From Mycolicibacterium sp. BiH015 (lineage in GTDB: Bacteria; Actinomycetota; Actinomycetes; Mycobacteriales; Mycobacteriaceae): a stretch of DNA of 64,000 bases. Positions 61,926 through 64,000 of this stretch are shown here, in pieces (within the stretch, counting starts at the first letter, position 1; the number at the start of each line of letters is the position of its first letter). Made by a program: the position numbers and the translations under genes. The notes beneath the pieces were generated by a model. The model was not told the DNA's origin, did no database searches, and worked only from the letters and a program-made list of their open reading frames with translations. The DNA is taken from positions 1-64,000 of the forward strand of contig NZ_JAQGCZ010000011.1 of assembly GCF_027706845.1 (NCBI RefSeq), read 5' to 3'.

Positions 61926-62551
61926 CTCCACCTGCCCGGGGAGCCTTGGGCGCAACCAAATCACTTGTAGCTCAGCATGCTTGGGTGCCCGCTGGAAGAC
62001 CCCTCGACCGCTGGGGTGAACACCGCCGCAGCGGCCCTCGGCCCGCGGAAGTGTCACTAGTTTGCTGCTGACGCGCGCACAATCCACGTTGGCGTTAATT
62101 ATGCTGGGAAGGGAGCCGTGGGGCCGATGGCGGACCATGACAGATCGAGGTGTTGCTCAATCACGGTATCAATCCCGCATAACACTGTGCTGACTTGGAA
62201 CTTTAGCCATACAAATTTTTATTAGCTCCTCGCCCGTAAGCAACCCGTTATTGCGGTTAAATACAAATGTTGCAAACGGGACTGTTGTGATTACTGTGCC
62301 GAGATATGCAGATGGCCAGCGGAAATCGTGACGTTAACTGAGTGAAGACGCGCTGCAGGCGCCTCGAGGAATCGCCGCCGAAGTTGAACAACTCTCATCC
62401 AGCGAACGATGGCGAAAACAAAGTCCTTCGCCATACCCGCATTGATTAGAACGCCAAAAATTTTGCTAGGGCGTTAAGGATTCCCGCCCATATGCTTTCC
62501 TGGCGCCGGTGATCCGGCGACTCAAAACATCGCAATCACCGGGGAGAACTC
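61926..62551. other. 626-bp intergenic region with AT-rich pocket
   Basis: No gene is supported. The part from about 62150 to 62500 is clearly A+T-rich for this genome (runs such as ACAAATTTTTATTAG) and includes an imperfect inverted pair around CCCGTT and AACGGG (62244-62280). It probably contains the promoter and a long leader of the next gene and could be bound by nucleoid proteins. I found no tRNA, known riboswitch or convincing -35/-10 pair. Confidence 0.5.
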
Positions 62552-63844
62552 ATGGGAATCAACCTGCGCAAAACAGGTGTCGCGTGCGGCGCAGTCTTTG
62601 CTTCGGCCGCATTGGCGCTGTCCACCGCATCACTGGGTGAGGCCGCGAACAGGGCTCTGGTCATCGGCGGCATCTCGACACCGACGATGAGCGACACCCT
62701 CATGGCGCCGCTGCTGGGCGGCGCATTCAAGAATCAGCAGCGCGTCAGCGTCAACTGGCCGGCCCAGGCCGGCCCGATGACGGGTAAGACCCATCTCACC
62801 CTCGGTCAGTCCATCACAGCAGGCAAGACGAACCTCACGACCCAGATCAACTCCGCTCTGGGCCAGCTCGGCGCCGGTGAGAAGGTTACGGTCGTCGGAC
62901 TGTCGGCAGGATCGCTCGTCGTCAACGAGGTACTTCGCGATCTCGCCGCCAACGCCAATGCGCCCGGCAAGGACAAGATTACGTTCGTCGTGGTCGCGGA
63001 CTCCAGCCGACAGAACATCATCGACGACAACGCCAAGTACAACAAGAAGTTCGACTACACCTACCGGCCCGCACCCGAGACCAAGTACGACGTCATCGTG
63101 ATCACCGGTGAGTACGACGGCATGGCAGACTTCCCGGACCGCTGGTGGAACACCCTCGCCGTCACCAACGCCATCGCCGGCGCCCTCTACCAGCACGTGC
63201 CGGTGATGTACGCCGACCTGTCGAAGGTTCCCGCCAAGAACGTCGACGTCGATGTGAACTCGTTGGGCGGCAAGACGACTCACTACCTGGTACCGGCCGA
63301 GAAGCTGCCGCTGGTGCGGATGTTCCCGTCGCTGGCCTCCAGGGAGGCCGAACTCAAGGCGAAGATCGATGCGGCCTACATCCGCAACGACGTCGTCGTT
63401 GCCAAGGCGGCGCCCAAGTCGCTCGTCTCCGCCGTCCCCGTCGCCCTCACGGCACCGACCGCCGCTCCGGTCGCGGCGACTGCGCGTGTGGTCGCCGCGG
63501 CACCGGTGGTCGAGGCTGCACCGGTCGTCGAGGCCGCCCCGGTCCGGGTGGCCACCACCAAGGCCAGCAGGGCCGCCGCCACCAGCGTGGCCGAGGTGCC
63601 GGCCACCGCGGCGGAATCCCTGCCGGGTGACAAGGCCGACGACGACGCCACGGCTGACGTGGACGCGGTCGAAAACGTCACCGACGACGATGCTGCCGAG
63701 GTTGCCGACGACAGCGACGAGGCCGCCGAGTCATCCTCGCAAAACGAGGATTCCGACAACGAGTCGGGGGACTCCGCCGCTTCGAGCGACTCCGGCGCGT
63801 CGGACGACAGCGGATCTGCCGATCCCTCAGGATCTTCGGAGTAA
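62552..63844 (+). CDS. Secreted PE-PPE-domain (PF08237) serine hydrolase with Ala/Val/Pro and acidic tail
   Basis: The 430-residue product starts with a signal peptide (LRKTGVACGAVFASAALALS, cleavage near LGEAA) and a PE-PPE alpha/beta-hydrolase domain (about 30-265). The nucleophile elbow is VVGLSAGSLV, an acidic residue lies in VIVITGEYDGMADFP, and a His occurs in THYLVPAEKLPLV, giving a plausible Ser-Asp-His triad. The tail is Ala/Pro/Val-rich and then strongly acidic with Ser repeats, possibly wall-spanning and disordered. ACCGGGGAGAACTC precedes the ATG. It lacks a PE or PPE N-terminal domain. It is a paralogue in layout of the gene at 28227; substrate is unknown, probably an acyl ester of the envelope. 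Confidence 0.86.
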   Translation: MGINLRKTGVACGAVFASAALALSTASLGEAANRALVIGGISTPTMSDTLMAPLLGGAFKNQQRVSVNWPAQAGPMTGKTHLTLGQSITAGKTNLTTQINSALGQLGAGEKVTVVGLSAGSLVVNEVLRDLAANANAPGKDKITFVVVADSSRQNIIDDNAKYNKKFDYTYRPAPETKYDVIVITGEYDGMADFPDRWWNTLAVTNAIAGALYQHVPVMYADLSKVPAKNVDVDVNSLGGKTTHYLVPAEKLPLVRMFPSLASREAELKAKIDAAYIRNDVVVAKAAPKSLVSAVPVALTAPTAAPVAATARVVAAAPVVEAAPVVEAAPVRVATTKASRAAATSVAEVPATAAESLPGDKADDDATADVDAVENVTDDDAAEVADDSDEAAESSSQNEDSDNESGDSAASSDSGASDDSGSADPSGSSE

Positions 63845-63867
63845 CCCTCCCCGGGCTCCGCTGACCC

Positions 63868-63895
63868 GATGCCCCGGCCCTTCGGCCGGGGCATC
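63868..63895 (+). terminator. Strong hairpin terminator
   Basis: GATGCCCCGGCC pairs perfectly with GGCCGGGGCATC over a CTTC loop, a 12-bp stem 23 bp after the stop of the hydrolase gene. No T-run follows. It also lies downstream of the leftward gene that ends at 63920 and may serve both. Confidence 0.75.
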
Positions 63896-63919
63896 GTGGT
63901 GTCCGCGGCGAGTCATCAG

Positions 63920-64000
63920 TCAGGCTGGGAGGTGCAGGAGCGTGCCGCGGCTGAGTAGCTGGGTCGCGGTGAGGCCGAAGGTGGATTTGAACCGGTCCGA
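63920..64000 (-). CDS. C-terminal end of a leftward gene, possibly AraC-family regulator (partial)
   Basis: The last 26 codons and stop of a gene entering from the right edge are visible. The peptide contains SDRFKSTFGLTATQLLSRG, which resembles the end of an AraC-type helix-turn-helix (FxxxFGxTPxQ). The fragment is too short to be certain of the family, but the codon pattern is typical of this genome and it converges on the terminator at 63868. Confidence 0.5.
   Translation of the reverse strand, partial: SDRFKSTFGLTATQLLSRGTLLHLPA

Overview
The window looks like chromosomal DNA of a mycobacterium, most likely a rapidly growing Mycolicibacterium-type species. It is high-G+C with long, tightly packed ORFs. 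It carries an MspA-type outer-membrane porin, two secreted serine hydrolases of the PE-PPE-domain (PF08237) type, a ThrE-type exporter, and close relatives of the M. tuberculosis phenolic-glycolipid starter genes (Rv2949c, FadD22, Pks15/1). All identifications come from reading the sequence and from remembered family motifs; no searches were run.

Layout: (1) 824-20837 is a polyketide locus. A chorismate pyruvate-lyase makes 4-hydroxybenzoate, a FadD22-like ligase/aryl carrier protein activates it, and a 5,724-residue PKS fuses a Pks15/1-like reducing module to two further modules that do not resemble PpsA or PpsC. (2) 20881-26280 is a copper-type metal island: DUF305 lipoprotein, divergent histidine kinase/response regulator, CopZ-like chaperone and CopB-like P1B ATPase. 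It has two TACCC-N5-GGGTA operators and two matching OmpR-type direct-repeat boxes. (3) 26569-39936 is mixed: a GAF-EAL protein, a PE-PPE-domain hydrolase, a P450/TetR pair, a PfkB-like kinase/SurE pair, an SQR-like flavoprotein, a ThrE exporter, a TupA-like ATP-grasp protein, a ZIP-like transporter, a 30-bp tandem repeat and an aldehyde dehydrogenase. (4) 40122-50818 is a compact operon: a flavin-dependent-halogenase-like protein, a one-module KS-AT-DH-KR-ACP synthase, a two-gene ABC exporter and a CPA2 antiporter. (5) 50998-52493 holds an ArsR-family sensor coupled to a 63-residue protein that is one third histidine, followed by an MBL-fold hydrolase. (6) 52652-61925 contains a GAF-GAF-PP2C-HATPase switch protein with its STAS partner, a molybdopterin oxidoreductase/TetR pair, the porin, and a bacteriophytochrome fused to a PP2C phosphatase. 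(7) 62552-63844 is a second PE-PPE-domain hydrolase with a strong terminator. The tail of a leftward, possibly AraC-type gene closes the window.

The two polyketide systems are the most distinctive content. The first links a phenolic starter directly to a short modular chain with no Pps proteins and no thioesterase in view. The second has the domain order of 6-methylsalicylate-type iterative synthases beside a halogenase-like flavoprotein and its own exporter. The regulatory content is also rich: metal sensing in two separate islands, a light-sensor phosphatase near an anti-sigma/anti-anti-sigma pair, and several palindromic operators next to TetR genes.
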